DNA of 64,000 nt from Acinetobacter sp. SAAs474 (GTDB taxonomy: Bacteria; Pseudomonadota; Gammaproteobacteria; Pseudomonadales; Moraxellaceae), in NCBI RefSeq assembly GCF_032823475.1, contig NZ_CP127915.1, positions 2,790,001-2,854,000 of the forward strand, read 5' to 3'. The notes under the pieces are model-generated. The model ran no database searches, had not been told where the DNA came from, and worked only from the letters and a program-made list of their open reading frames with translations. Of the stretch, positions 19,301-28,348 are shown piece by piece. The stretch's first letter is position 1. Every line of letters starts with the position of its first letter. The translations under genes were made by a program, and so were the position numbers.

Positions 19301-20883
19301 CGTTCAGTCGGTAACTGAATACGAGCCTGTCCTGTTAAACCACCACGACCATCTAAATAGCGAAATGATGGAATTTTTAAATCATCATTATTTAAACTGA
19401 GCTGCGCTTGGTATTGGCCTTGCGGTAGAAGACTTTTCTCATGCTGTGTAATCTGTGTATTCAATTGAATATTTTGCTGTTGATTTAACAATTGCACTTG
19501 AACATCACCTGTAGGACTATTCAACCAGCCAATATAAGGTACTGCCCGATTAAAATTACGCCAATGTGCATTTAATAACATTGGTGCCGCTTTATTGGCC
19601 TGTGCAGGGTTTTGTTTAAAATCAATATCCCACTGTTCATATTGATCAAAATCAATCGATGCTTTGAGTTGTATGCCTTTTTGCAAATTTCCTGTAGATG
19701 CAATATTGGCATTTAGATCAGGTGGAAGAAAATCTTTTATAGCAGCTGGAATAATTTTATCATTTAAATTCAAACGATCTAAATGTCCTTTCACGTTCCA
19801 GTTTACGTATTTCTGCCAATTTACCTGACCTGCCAACTTCACTGTACCTTGCATCAATTGACCATTAAATTGATGAATATTCAATTGGTTGACCAAGTCT
19901 GTACTCATCACGGCCTGATATTGGCCTGATGGGATATCTTGACCACTTAAATCACTATTTAATGCAAAAGTTAAACGATGAATATTGCCAGAAAAATCAA
20001 CTTTACCTTGCTTTACTAATAATTTCTGTTCTGTTAAAAAAGGTAAATGATACTGTTTTAATTTCACTGCACCTTTCATTGGAACGGCATCACGAAGCGG
20101 ATGTAAAACCCCCCATCCTGTCAGCATATCAGGTGTTTGTGTCGCAAAACCTGCTCGTACAGTATCTAAAGAGCCTTTAGCCATCACCGTAATATCATGT
20201 ATATTTAAACTGTCATTTAAGGCGGGAATATTCAGATCTGCACGTACAAAAAGTGGATATCGTCCTTGGTGAGTAAAGTCCATAAAGCCACGTGCATTTC
20301 TCACATTGAGATAGCCCATATCCATATAGGTATTTTTAAAACTTAAACGCGTGTCCTGCCATAAAGCATCTTCTAAATGCAGGCTATAAAAATCAACTTT
20401 TACATCAGTTGCCGTTTGAATCAGTAAATGATTTAGATTTGCCTGATCTAAGCGCAAAGTAAAAGGCAGCCGAATATCATCAAATTTAAATGGCTCCTGA
20501 CTTGGCGGCCCTTTCATGATGACTTTTAAATTTTCAACATCTGCCCGATAGAGGTGAATTTCTTTTTGTAAAATAGCACGCCAGCCGAGTGCGACATCTG
20601 CTCGATCAATTTTAACATCGACGCTTTTTAAGGTAACCAATATATTTTTTAAGATTACCCCTCGAAGTAAATTTCCACCCTCATATTCATAATGAATGGT
20701 TTTTTGATTTTCCAGCACGCGATCTAACAGAAATTTACTTCCTCGATCGGTAGACACCATTAAGGCTAAAGCAGCAATTACAAAAACCAGCACAAACAAT
20801 AAGACATATAAAATACTTTTTAGTATTTTACGTTTAGGTTGAGGCGGTGTTGGAGTTTCTAACTGCTGTTGAACTTCAGCCAT
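16366..20883 (-). CDS. tamB: Translocation and assembly module inner-membrane protein TamB
   Basis: The 1505-residue protein has one N-terminal membrane segment (residues about 22-44), then a very long beta-rich periplasmic region of the AsmA/TamB type. The conserved DUF490 C-terminus is present (LSEQEALNALLTGR near residue 1395, ending YLEASQSLEKAIDFFYNWRF). TamB spans the periplasm with TamA. The family helps autotransporter insertion and carries phospholipid toward the outer membrane. It starts 22 nt after tamA on the same strand, a clear operon. Length is at the upper end of the family. Confidence 0.95.
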   Translation of the reverse strand: MAEVQQQLETPTPPQPKRKILKSILYVLLFVLVFVIAALALMVSTDRGSKFLLDRVLENQKTIHYEYEGGNLLRGVILKNILVTLKSVDVKIDRADVALGWRAILQKEIHLYRADVENLKVIMKGPPSQEPFKFDDIRLPFTLRLDQANLNHLLIQTATDVKVDFYSLHLEDALWQDTRLSFKNTYMDMGYLNVRNARGFMDFTHQGRYPLFVRADLNIPALNDSLNIHDITVMAKGSLDTVRAGFATQTPDMLTGWGVLHPLRDAVPMKGAVKLKQYHLPFLTEQKLLVKQGKVDFSGNIHRLTFALNSDLSGQDIPSGQYQAVMSTDLVNQLNIHQFNGQLMQGTVKLAGQVNWQKYVNWNVKGHLDRLNLNDKIIPAAIKDFLPPDLNANIASTGNLQKGIQLKASIDFDQYEQWDIDFKQNPAQANKAAPMLLNAHWRNFNRAVPYIGWLNSPTGDVQVQLLNQQQNIQLNTQITQHEKSLLPQGQYQAQLSLNNDDLKIPSFRYLDGRGGLTGQARIQLPTERKTLKWTADLNASQFNPQRILASAPVNLINGNIKANGYAKPNQQIIKLNAINLSGHLAEQNETVQLLGKSTVALIFDDEKSGGAFKSFAVDYDGALKASALPASQGYLKAVVAGTSNYIKIQQLYHDGAAGKIAASGLLNLNRGVGWDINASLVRFKPHYFMQGLNGEISGVVRSEGVWSDALKRVAVSRLNLAGTLNGKPIRGTGNLALILDAKDKGLVPQKFEANNLFLVYAQNKMQASGNAQSLKIKIDAPALNELYAGLKGRIYGYLDVQSQPRLKAIANLAVDNFRLNNLFSIKQIRIQGELPTSETRPTQLVATMDSLRKDNREIQKAQILVEGTRKAHILKLSAENKYSQLYVQLAGGFNAQNNWLGQIQKGDFDSFKTHLTQVQNASIIYNTSQNDLWVGAHCWASTNSQLCFDQPIKVSAQAGNVSFVTENLDLSDFSAFMPEGLAITGKVNGFAKAAWAQNQKPKIDVKVITRNGKIGLTDQDVAGVSSSLSYDQVALIAKSVSDGLQLRLDVKTPAIGTGYANVVIDPYSENKNMRGDIAFYDVNLKVFKPFIPDVRKLGGILSFAGKVHGSLTQPLMTGDLRLKNGEISMMSLPVNLTNIQLYSAIRQDSASITGAFNSGRGVGRLTGGIDWKTEPKVVLNLKGNNLLVRQAPFITALVQPDMSLEAYPLQKKVKVVGEVVIPKALISMPESTVSAIDVSPDVRVVYDGQDQLAVLRAAKPWSIETKIDLKLGNQVIFQGLDSRFPLVGRLYLTQVGTEAAMRANGAIGVSQRVKFEAYGQSLELTRAIARFNGPLTNPTLDMDANKMIQGNIVGVRVSGTASSPNIQIYNNAGLSEQEALNALLTGRINNGSSSLSTTAGFKSDVSNTIAAAGLSMGLGGTRALTNQIGRTFGLSGLSLDAQGQGDDTQVSLTGYITPDLFVRYGVGVFSSVNTLTMRYQLNQRFYLEASQSLEKAIDFFYNWRF

Positions 20884-20905
20884 AGTTATTATTTAAACCT
20901 GTAAA

Positions 20906-23698
20906 TTATAATTGTGGACCAATAATGATATGTAAACGAATAGGATGATCTTCTGATGAGATTCCAGATGCAACATCGATACGTACAGGACCTATTGGTG
21001 AGGCCCAACGTAAACCGACACCGACACTATACTCGGTTGGATCACTAAAGTTTTTATCATAGGCATTACCAAAATCACTAAAAACTGCAGCACGCCATCC
21101 TTCTATAAACTGGTAATTATATTCTAATGACCCCACAGCCAATGCTTGCCCCCCCACTTTAAAACCATTTTCTGTTGGTGAGAGCGATTTATAATCAAAA
21201 CCTCGAATACTTTGGTCTCCACCCGCAAAATAGCGCAAATTATAAGGTACTTTTTCAAAATCTTCTGCAAAAATATAACCCAAATTTGCACGACCAATAA
21301 ATTGATTGTTACTATTTTCGCCATAGGAAAATATAAACTTCCAATTGATATTGGCAATCGCTAAATTGGTTTCATTCAGCAGCTTTTGACCACCGGCTTC
21401 AACTTTATAAGACTGGCTAAAACCTTGTGTAGGATTAACTCGTTTATTGGTATCCACACGATAAATTTCATAACCTACCAAGAATGACTCTTGTTGTGTA
21501 CTCGAACCATTCGCTAAAAACCAGGTTGGAATTTGATCATTTTCAAAATCAGATCGATTGCTACCATCCAGTTTTAAACGATCTAAACGATAACGTGTAC
21601 TAAAAATATGTTGCCATCCACCACGTGGATTTTTAATGACACGATCAGCACCAATCACCGCAGCTTCTACCTGAAGATTCGCTGTATTGGTAACATCTTT
21701 ACGCTCTTCTCGCTCATAGCCCCCTACCAGCGAAATATAGTCATTAATTGGATTTTTATAGGGAATATGATAGCGGCCGTCGATAGCTTGACGAATTTGT
21801 GAAACTTCCATATTGGCATCAAAACTATGCCCTCTACGGTTAACAATGGCACGACGATACTGACTTCTTAACCGTACGCCTGTATCTGATCCATAACCCA
21901 GACCCAGTTCGACATTATTGAGTTTATCTGCGTTTAATGTCGCAATAACAGGAATTTTTTGTTGATCTCGAACTTTTTGTTTTAACTCATCTGTTTCAAC
22001 ATGATCTTCTGCAATATGTGTCAATGATCGTGCTGTTAGTTCATTTTGCTCGTCATTTGTCGTTCCTGCAAACTGCGCTTCATTGACTACATTTTGAGTC
22101 ACTTCTTTCGATGATTGTGCTTTAGGCTGTGGATTTAACTGCGCACGTAATTCAGCCTCATCCCCTTGTTCATCAATCAGCGCCTGTAAATCTGGTGCTA
22201 ACTCTAAAGGTACTGTGACCGGATCAGGTAGAATTGAATCGACAAAAGTATAATTAAAATAACGTGAGTTGGTTAAATTCGTCATAAACTCATTTACACG
22301 CCATAATGCATAAGGCTGATCATCTTGCCAAGGCACCATCGCTTGTAAAACATCGGGATCTAAAGGAAATGGTTTATTGGGATCACTCATCACAAATTCG
22401 ACATTACCCAGCTTATAACGATTTCCAGTTTCAAATTTTAAATTAATATCGGCAGTATCTTGTGGCTGTAAAACCTTAATGTCATGTAGACGCCAGTACG
22501 AATCAAAGAAACCAAAATTTGAAGCCGCATCAACAATACGCTGTTTAGTTTGTGTATATAAACCTTGATTGAGCACCTCACCTACTTGTAAATCGGGTAA
22601 TAAGGCAATTACTTGGAACTGTGGTAAATCTGCTCCTGCACCTGTAAAGGTAATATCCTGTTTTTCAACAATCACAGGTTGACCCGGTTCAACAAACACT
22701 TTTAATTTACGTTGACTTTCACGTTCAAATCTAAACGTAGCGTTATAATATCCAACAGCCTGAGCAGCTTGATTGGCCAATGAACGTAATTGTGGTACGG
22801 CCGCTGCATAATCCTCAAACGCTTCTACTGTATAATTAGATAACTTGGCTTCAATATTATCTTCTAAAATTTCTAGGGCTTTACTTTGTTTTTTAGTGGT
22901 AGCGCTATCATTCATCATCACTATATTCAACGCTATTCGCTCTACTTGAGCTGTATTCTTTTCTGGACGGACCAGATTAACAACACGTTGAAAAAAATTA
23001 GGTTTTTTCGTTTCTTCTGTGTCTGGCTCGACACCAAAACCTTTGATTTCTGTTGCAGATGCTGTTTCTTCCTGCATCACAATATTGCTCTCAGATTGAA
23101 TTTCTGACATCAAATGATCAACATTGACTGGTGCAATATCAATTTGTGCAAATTCCTGACGAGTTTCAGCACTTAACTCCACACGGTTTTTCTGCGATTC
23201 TCGATACTGTAATGCCTCTTTTTTTGCCTCATCAGCAACCGCATAAATTTCATTGGCCATACTTTCATTGATGTTAAATGTAGGTAAATCACCTAACTGT
23301 TCAAATTCAATATTTTGAAAGTCATCCAATGAATTCTGTTGATTCATCTGCTGTTGCAACATTTGCATGCTATCGGGTATAGCATTTTGATTCAAATCGA
23401 TGCTTGGTTTCAGCGTTGCTCGCTCTGCTGTAGCAGTAGCATCAGCGCTGACTTGCGATGGGATTGGTGCCTGTAATTCAGCTTGATTGATGGTTTGCGT
23501 TTGCTCAGTATTTTTTTTCTCAATATCTTGGGCTGCGATAAAATTCGCGGTTTGATTTGTTGATGATGCAGCAAAACTTTGACAGCTGACTACACTTAAC
23601 AAAACACTCACGCACAAATATTTAGTGTGTTTCCATTGCGTAATGGCATTCACACTCATATACAATACCGATTTTTTAAACGTTAGCTGTGCAAACAT
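20906..23698 (-). CDS. tamA: Outer-membrane Omp85-family protein TamA
   Basis: The 930-residue protein has a signal peptide near CVSVLLSVVSCQSFA. A later internal ATG at 23659 (MSVNAITQW) would suit this signal better than the first ATG. A low-complexity polar stretch of about 220 residues follows, then POTRA domains (from about residue 255) and a C-terminal Omp85 barrel. The barrel holds RGFDYKSLSP (the R-G-[FY] loop) and ends RLHIIIGPQL. E. coli TamA has 577 residues; the extra length is the N-terminal stretch plus an insert of about 75 residues before the barrel. Confidence 0.93.
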   Translation of the reverse strand: MFAQLTFKKSVLYMSVNAITQWKHTKYLCVSVLLSVVSCQSFAASSTNQTANFIAAQDIEKKNTEQTQTINQAELQAPIPSQVSADATATAERATLKPSIDLNQNAIPDSMQMLQQQMNQQNSLDDFQNIEFEQLGDLPTFNINESMANEIYAVADEAKKEALQYRESQKNRVELSAETRQEFAQIDIAPVNVDHLMSEIQSESNIVMQEETASATEIKGFGVEPDTEETKKPNFFQRVVNLVRPEKNTAQVERIALNIVMMNDSATTKKQSKALEILEDNIEAKLSNYTVEAFEDYAAAVPQLRSLANQAAQAVGYYNATFRFERESQRKLKVFVEPGQPVIVEKQDITFTGAGADLPQFQVIALLPDLQVGEVLNQGLYTQTKQRIVDAASNFGFFDSYWRLHDIKVLQPQDTADINLKFETGNRYKLGNVEFVMSDPNKPFPLDPDVLQAMVPWQDDQPYALWRVNEFMTNLTNSRYFNYTFVDSILPDPVTVPLELAPDLQALIDEQGDEAELRAQLNPQPKAQSSKEVTQNVVNEAQFAGTTNDEQNELTARSLTHIAEDHVETDELKQKVRDQQKIPVIATLNADKLNNVELGLGYGSDTGVRLRSQYRRAIVNRRGHSFDANMEVSQIRQAIDGRYHIPYKNPINDYISLVGGYEREERKDVTNTANLQVEAAVIGADRVIKNPRGGWQHIFSTRYRLDRLKLDGSNRSDFENDQIPTWFLANGSSTQQESFLVGYEIYRVDTNKRVNPTQGFSQSYKVEAGGQKLLNETNLAIANINWKFIFSYGENSNNQFIGRANLGYIFAEDFEKVPYNLRYFAGGDQSIRGFDYKSLSPTENGFKVGGQALAVGSLEYNYQFIEGWRAAVFSDFGNAYDKNFSDPTEYSVGVGLRWASPIGPVRIDVASGISSEDHPIRLHIIIGPQL

Positions 23699-23986
23699 AC
23701 AGACTCTATACTAGCTTAATATTGATGATGAATGAGTAAATATGCATCACGACAAAAATTGTTCAATATTTATATACGTTAAAATAACACCATGATAATG
23801 ACTTATTTAGCAGAAATTTCACTCTAAAATAAAACCCCTTTTAAATGCTTTACATTATTTTATGATAGATATCAAATATCAATAAATTTTTATTCATGAA
23901 AACACATTAAATATCATACATGATTTTATGTATTATTATATTCCTTCGTCACAATTCTTAATAATTTTAAATGAAGTATCAAAGCC

Positions 23987-25306
23987 ATGGAAAAAAACCA
24001 ACATTTGCTAAGTACACGGCGCTTTTTACCGATGTTTCTCACCCAGTTTTTTGGTGCCTTAAACGATAATGTATTTAAGCAAGCTTTACTATTGGTCATT
24101 ACTTATGGCTTAATTCAGCAACAATCTTTGAGTATCAGTACACTCAATAATTTTGCTGCGTTACTGTTTATTTTACCTTACTTTATATTTTCTGCTACTG
24201 CTGGTCAGATAGCAGATAAATATGAACGTTCACACCTAATTCGTATCATTAAACTACTCGAAATTTTGATTATGCTGATTGGTGCTGCTGGCTTTATATT
24301 TGGGCATTTATGGTTATTATTGCTGGCATTATTTTTAATGGGTACCCACTCTACATTTTTTGGACCAATTAAATATGCCATATTACCTGAAATCCTAAAA
24401 CCGAATGAACTGGTATCAGGCAATGCCTTATTTCAATCGGGTACCTCAATGGCGATTTTAATGGGAATGATTCTAGGAGGAAGCGTCATTTCTAGTGCTG
24501 GGGGTCATCTCATTTGGGTAAGTGTTACCGTTTTAATGATTGCACTGATCGGTTATGTGTGTAGTCGCTTTATCCTCAAGCAACCGATTACCGCACCCGA
24601 TTTAAAAGTCGATTGGAACTTTTGGCGTACCAGCGTCCAAACCTTACAATATTCTAAACGCCTACCTTTGGTATTTACCATTTTACTGGGCAATTCTTGG
24701 TACTGGTTTTATGGTGCGACGTACTTAACTCAAATTCCTCAAATGACACAAGAAAACTTACATGCTAATGAAAATGTCGTCATTTTATTATTAACCATTT
24801 TTTCGGTGGGTATCGGTATTGGTTCTTTGTTATGTCGAAAACTTGGTGGTGCTACAATCAGCATTAAAATGGTCCCGATTGGTGCAATTGGCTTAACATT
24901 ATTTGCATTTTATTTGGCACTCAGCTTACATTTTATTCCACCTCATCAAGGAGAAATACTTAATCTAAATGAAATATTTCAACAGGGTGCGGCTTACTAT
25001 CATTTAATGTTTGCCATCGCGTTACTCGGTATTAGCGGTGGTTTTTATATTGTACCGCTCTATGCCATGATGCAAGCATATTCACCACGATCACATCGTG
25101 CTCGGGTCGTTGCTGCCAACAATATCTTAAATGCAATTTTTATGGTAAGTTCTGCTGTATTCTCCATTTTAATTTTAAGTATTTTAGACATAGAGATGAA
25201 AATACTGTTTTGCATCACTGCTGTTCTCAGTGCCATATTTTCATGCTGGTTGCTCATCAAAATTAAACCAATGCTCAAAACAGCTCATCTCTCACTCGAG
25301 GATTAA
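23987..25306 (+). CDS. LplT-like major facilitator transporter
   Basis: This 439-residue MFS protein opens with FLTQFFGALNDNVFKQALL, characteristic of the lysophospholipid transporter LplT and of the transporter half of fused Aas proteins. A GQIADKYERSHLIR loop between TM2 and TM3 supports MFS. Relatives flip lysophospholipids across the inner membrane for re-acylation. No acyltransferase domain follows, so the phospholipid role is inferred. The gene ends 4 nt before coq7 and probably shares its message. Confidence 0.82.
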   Translation: MEKNQHLLSTRRFLPMFLTQFFGALNDNVFKQALLLVITYGLIQQQSLSISTLNNFAALLFILPYFIFSATAGQIADKYERSHLIRIIKLLEILIMLIGAAGFIFGHLWLLLLALFLMGTHSTFFGPIKYAILPEILKPNELVSGNALFQSGTSMAILMGMILGGSVISSAGGHLIWVSVTVLMIALIGYVCSRFILKQPITAPDLKVDWNFWRTSVQTLQYSKRLPLVFTILLGNSWYWFYGATYLTQIPQMTQENLHANENVVILLLTIFSVGIGIGSLLCRKLGGATISIKMVPIGAIGLTLFAFYLALSLHFIPPHQGEILNLNEIFQQGAAYYHLMFAIALLGISGGFYIVPLYAMMQAYSPRSHRARVVAANNILNAIFMVSSAVFSILILSILDIEMKILFCITAVLSAIFSCWLLIKIKPMLKTAHLSLED

Positions 25307-25310
25307 TTTC

Positions 25311-25946
25311 ATGCGTCAATATACAGGTCTAGACAAGCTCATTCACTCTTTTGATCAGGCTTTACGTAGCTTAGTGCCTGGAGCGACTTCTGCTCAGCGT
25401 GAGAATCCCGGAGAATCTGAACATGCACAATTGTCAGTAAGTGATGCTCGGCATGTTGCAGGTCTTATGCGTGTCAATCATAGCGGTGAGGTCTGTGCTC
25501 AAGCACTATATCATGGTCAAGCACTGACCGCTAAACTGCCCAATGTTCGCCGTGAAATGGAGCAAGCTGCGATTGAAGAGCAAGACCACCTTGCTTGGTG
25601 TGAAGATCGCTTACAAGAACTTGATAGTGTACCCAGTTTACTCAATCCGGTCTGGTATTCACTTTCTTTCACTATGGGTGCAATCGCAGGGATTGCAGGT
25701 GATAAATATAGCTTAGGTTTTGTTGCAGAAACAGAACGTCAAGTGAGTTTGCATTTACAACACCATATTCAGCAATTACCAGCCCAAGACCAGCGCTCTT
25801 TAAAAATTCTTCAGCAAATGAATCAAGATGAATTACACCATCGTGATACTGCACTTGAGGCAGGTGGAGTGGATCTACCTACTCCAGTCCGTATGACGAT
25901 GAGTATGATTTCCAAATTAATGACCAAGACCAGTTATTATATCTAA
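25311..25946 (+). CDS. coq7: Demethoxyubiquinone hydroxylase Coq7
   Basis: The start at the ATG at 25311 is preceded by GAGGATT. The 211-residue di-iron protein has the paired ligand motifs NHSGEVCAQALYHGQ (Glu), EEQDHLAWCEDRL (E-x2-H), ETERQVSLHL and QDELHHRD (E-x2-H). It hydroxylates the demethoxylated quinone intermediate in ubiquinone synthesis, peripheral to the inner membrane. This is the O2-dependent route found in Pseudomonas and Acinetobacter instead of E. coli UbiF. It lies 4 nt after the LplT-like gene. Confidence 0.95.
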   Translation: MRQYTGLDKLIHSFDQALRSLVPGATSAQRENPGESEHAQLSVSDARHVAGLMRVNHSGEVCAQALYHGQALTAKLPNVRREMEQAAIEEQDHLAWCEDRLQELDSVPSLLNPVWYSLSFTMGAIAGIAGDKYSLGFVAETERQVSLHLQHHIQQLPAQDQRSLKILQQMNQDELHHRDTALEAGGVDLPTPVRMTMSMISKLMTKTSYYI

Positions 25947-26530
25947 AGGCATTGTTTGACAAAAACAGGCCTAATACTGTTTGTAATCACTAAAATGACA
26001 TCTGATGATGACCAATATTACCTATCGTATACGTGATGCTGTCATTTTAGTGTGAACTCAGAACAATCACTTCGTGCTCGCTCAGCAATCTCATACTGAT
26101 CACATGACTGACGATGATGTTTGATGTTTGATGTCATTGAAAATACAACAATAGTTTCAAAACAAAATGATGAAATATCTTTAGTCTTAATTTAAGACAA
26201 AATACTATAAACAACTTTACGCTTGAGCAACATATATTATAAAAATCAAATAAATAATTTAAATTAAAAATGATTCAATATAAGTCTATATCCATAATCA
26301 GCTATATTTTAATATCACATCCAATCATCAAGCTCAATCGTTAAGAAAAAGATGAAAAAAATCTGATTATCGATCCAAATATTGTACTTATAACACTGCG
26401 AGCATGAAAAAAATTACGATAACGATTAGCTATTCAACATCATTTATTGTTCAGTCAAATACCCAATATGACCATATCAAACGTTCATCATCCTTAGTAT
26501 TCCATTATTTAGTATGAAAGAGTCCAGATC
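25947..26530. other. 584-bp AT-rich intergenic region with a long inverted repeat
   Basis: The only defined structure is a pair of perfect 13-bp arms, CACTAAAATGACA at 25988-26000 and its complement at 26040-26052, 42 nt after coq7. No coding frame is convincing. The rest is AT-rich and presumably holds the promoter of the DUF421 gene. Confidence 0.45.
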
Positions 26531-27232
26531 ATGTTTTATGCATTTTTATTATTTAAATTAATTATTGGCTTTTTAATCGTCATTGCTCATTTAAATTATT
26601 CCGGAAAAACACAGTTATCACAATTAACGCCGATCGATTTTATTGGTAATTTTATTTTAGGCGGCATCATTGGCGGTATTATTTATAATGATAATATTAC
26701 TTTATTACAATATATTATAGTGCTATTGCTAGGCGTATTTTTAATTTCACTTTTCAATTATATCACTAAAAAATTTGATATTGTTCAACAAATTACAGTA
26801 GGTGATCCTATTCCAATTATTGAAAATGGTCGGTTTATTATTGAAAATATTAAAAAAAATAAAAATAAAATTGATATTCTGAATATCAGTTCATTAATTC
26901 ATGCCCAAGGTATTACCTCATTCCAACAAGTTGCCTATGCGCAAATAGAACCTAATGGACAATTAACGGTAACGCTAGATCAACAACAAGTTCCATCTAA
27001 AATCTTAGTCAGTAACGGTTGTATCAAAAAGATTGCATTAGAACAAATTCAACAAGATCAAGTATGGCTAGTAGAACAAATCACAGCAATGGGTTTAAAA
27101 TTAGAAAATATTTATTTATTAGAATATTGCTACCGTGGTCTATTCGCCGTTGATCACGATGGTATAACCCATTGGATTAATCTCGAACATTCTGTACCAG
27201 TATCACACATCAGTATTGACTATCATCTTTAG
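26531..27232 (+). CDS. DUF421/YetF-family membrane protein
   Basis: The 233-residue protein has three N-terminal membrane helices (residues about 2-22, 37-52 and 58-78), with LTPIDFIGNFILGGIIGG between the first two. A soluble YetF-type domain follows (VGDPIPIIENGRFIIENI, then ISSLIHAQGITSFQQVAYAQIEPNGQLTV). This order is the DUF421 family, whose function is unknown and which is widespread in Bacillus and Acinetobacter. The gene stands alone between long AT-rich flanks. Base composition is lower in GC than its neighbours. Confidence 0.85.
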   Translation: MFYAFLLFKLIIGFLIVIAHLNYSGKTQLSQLTPIDFIGNFILGGIIGGIIYNDNITLLQYIIVLLLGVFLISLFNYITKKFDIVQQITVGDPIPIIENGRFIIENIKKNKNKIDILNISSLIHAQGITSFQQVAYAQIEPNGQLTVTLDQQQVPSKILVSNGCIKKIALEQIQQDQVWLVEQITAMGLKLENIYLLEYCYRGLFAVDHDGITHWINLEHSVPVSHISIDYHL

Positions 27233-27281
27233 ATAATGAATATCACTCATTGAATTGCAACAATCCATAAAATGATTAGTT

Positions 27282-27328
27282 TCTGGCAACCTATAGATAG
27301 CGATCTAATTATCGTATAGGAAGCCAGA
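27282..27328. terminator. Long imperfect hairpin between convergent DUF421 and HIUase genes
   Basis: The 14-nt arms at 27282-27295 and 27315-27328 pair except at two central A/A positions. An inner CGAT/ATCG pair (27301-27304/27311-27314) extends the stem. There is no U-tract on either strand. It could end both transcripts, but the type is not classical. Confidence 0.45.
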
Positions 27329-27356
27329 CCATTAAAGCGATTGTGCTGGATTTTGC

Positions 27357-27758
27357 TTAGTTACCGCGATAAGTTGAATAACCATATGGGCTTAACAATA
27401 GCGGGATATGATAATGTTTGACTTCACCATCTATTTTAAAAATAACAGGGACTTCTGGGAAAAATGTCGTTTGATTATGTTTTCGAAACCAATCTTCCGT
27501 TTTAAATGTCACTTTATAAATGCCTTGTGCTAACGCTTTATTTTCCGGATAAAGGGCCGTAATACGACCATTTTCACCTGTCATTTTCTGATTTAATTTC
27601 ACCCACCCTTTTGTTGTCTGCTGTTCTAATACCACTTCAACATTGGCAGAAGGTAGCCCATTCTCCAAATTTAAAACATGCACACTCAAGGGATTATCTT
27701 GTGCAAATAACATCGACGTCATCAATAGTGTAGACAGTGGTAAAAACTTTTTTAACAT
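27357..27758 (-). CDS. hiuH: Periplasmic 5-hydroxyisourate hydrolase (transthyretin-like)
   Basis: The 133-residue precursor has a signal peptide (MLKKFLPLSTLLMTSMLFA). The transthyretin-like fold follows: LSVHVLNLENGLPSANVEV, the Arg-containing NGRITALYP, the HYHIPLL strand and a C-terminal YSTYRGN. The first His, the Arg and the HYH element match the HIUase active site, while the usual end is YRGS. The enzyme hydrolyses 5-hydroxyisourate from urate oxidation. It is downstream of the GlcG-like gene by 14 nt. The divergent two-component system recalls E. coli hprRS-hiuH. Confidence 0.87.
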   Translation of the reverse strand: MLKKFLPLSTLLMTSMLFAQDNPLSVHVLNLENGLPSANVEVVLEQQTTKGWVKLNQKMTGENGRITALYPENKALAQGIYKVTFKTEDWFRKHNQTTFFPEVPVIFKIDGEVKHYHIPLLLSPYGYSTYRGN

Positions 27759-27772
27759 GGTTATATCCTCAT

Positions 27773-28258
27773 TTATTTAACAACAGCTTCAATTGCAGAC
27801 ACAGCACAAAGATGATCATTTTTCGCACCACCCGCACCCGCTACACCAATAGCACCTACCAGTTGCTTCTGATAAAAAATAGGTGCACCACCACCCAATA
27901 AAAGTAAACTTGATACTGTGGTCAAGTTTTTTGCATCACTATTTTCATGGGCATTTTGACTTAAAATCAATGTTGGTGTTTTAGTTGACAATGCACTGTA
28001 GGCTTTTTTTTCCGCAGCTGCTAAATTATGTGGACCTACAGATTCATGTCGCTGTGCGACCAATGGATTACCGCCTTGATCAACGACAACAACTGCAATA
28101 TTTTGATTTATCTTTTGACACTGCTGCTGTGCAGCTTGCATCAATAGCTGTGCCGTCTTAGTATCTAAAGCATAGACTTGCTTCAATTGTATTGATTGTG
28201 CAAAAGTATGACTGCTCAGCAATGTTGCTGCGAAAACAAACCATTTCAATGTATTCAT
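27773..28258 (-). CDS. Exported GlcG/HbpS-like (DUF336) heme-binding family protein
   Basis: Two adjacent ATGs (28261 and 28258) follow GAGACGAG; I use the second. The signal peptide ends near SSHTFAQ. The mature domain has the family pattern IAVVVVDQGGNPLVAQRHE, AAEKKAYSAL and GGGAPIFYQKQLVGAIGVAGA. Streptomyces HbpS of this family binds heme and reports redox stress to a sensor kinase. It is first in a two-gene unit with the HIUase and diverges from a response regulator/kinase pair. A redox-sensing role is inferred from that context. Confidence 0.85.
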   Translation of the reverse strand: MNTLKWFVFAATLLSSHTFAQSIQLKQVYALDTKTAQLLMQAAQQQCQKINQNIAVVVVDQGGNPLVAQRHESVGPHNLAAAEKKAYSALSTKTPTLILSQNAHENSDAKNLTTVSSLLLLGGGAPIFYQKQLVGAIGVAGAGGAKNDHLCAVSAIEAVVK

Positions 28259-28348
28259 CATTCTCGTCTCAAGCTGACTTATAAAAATTGTATCCAAATC
28301 AAATGGGCCTTAACATGACAATTGCATTACAAGATTGTCATTTTCATC

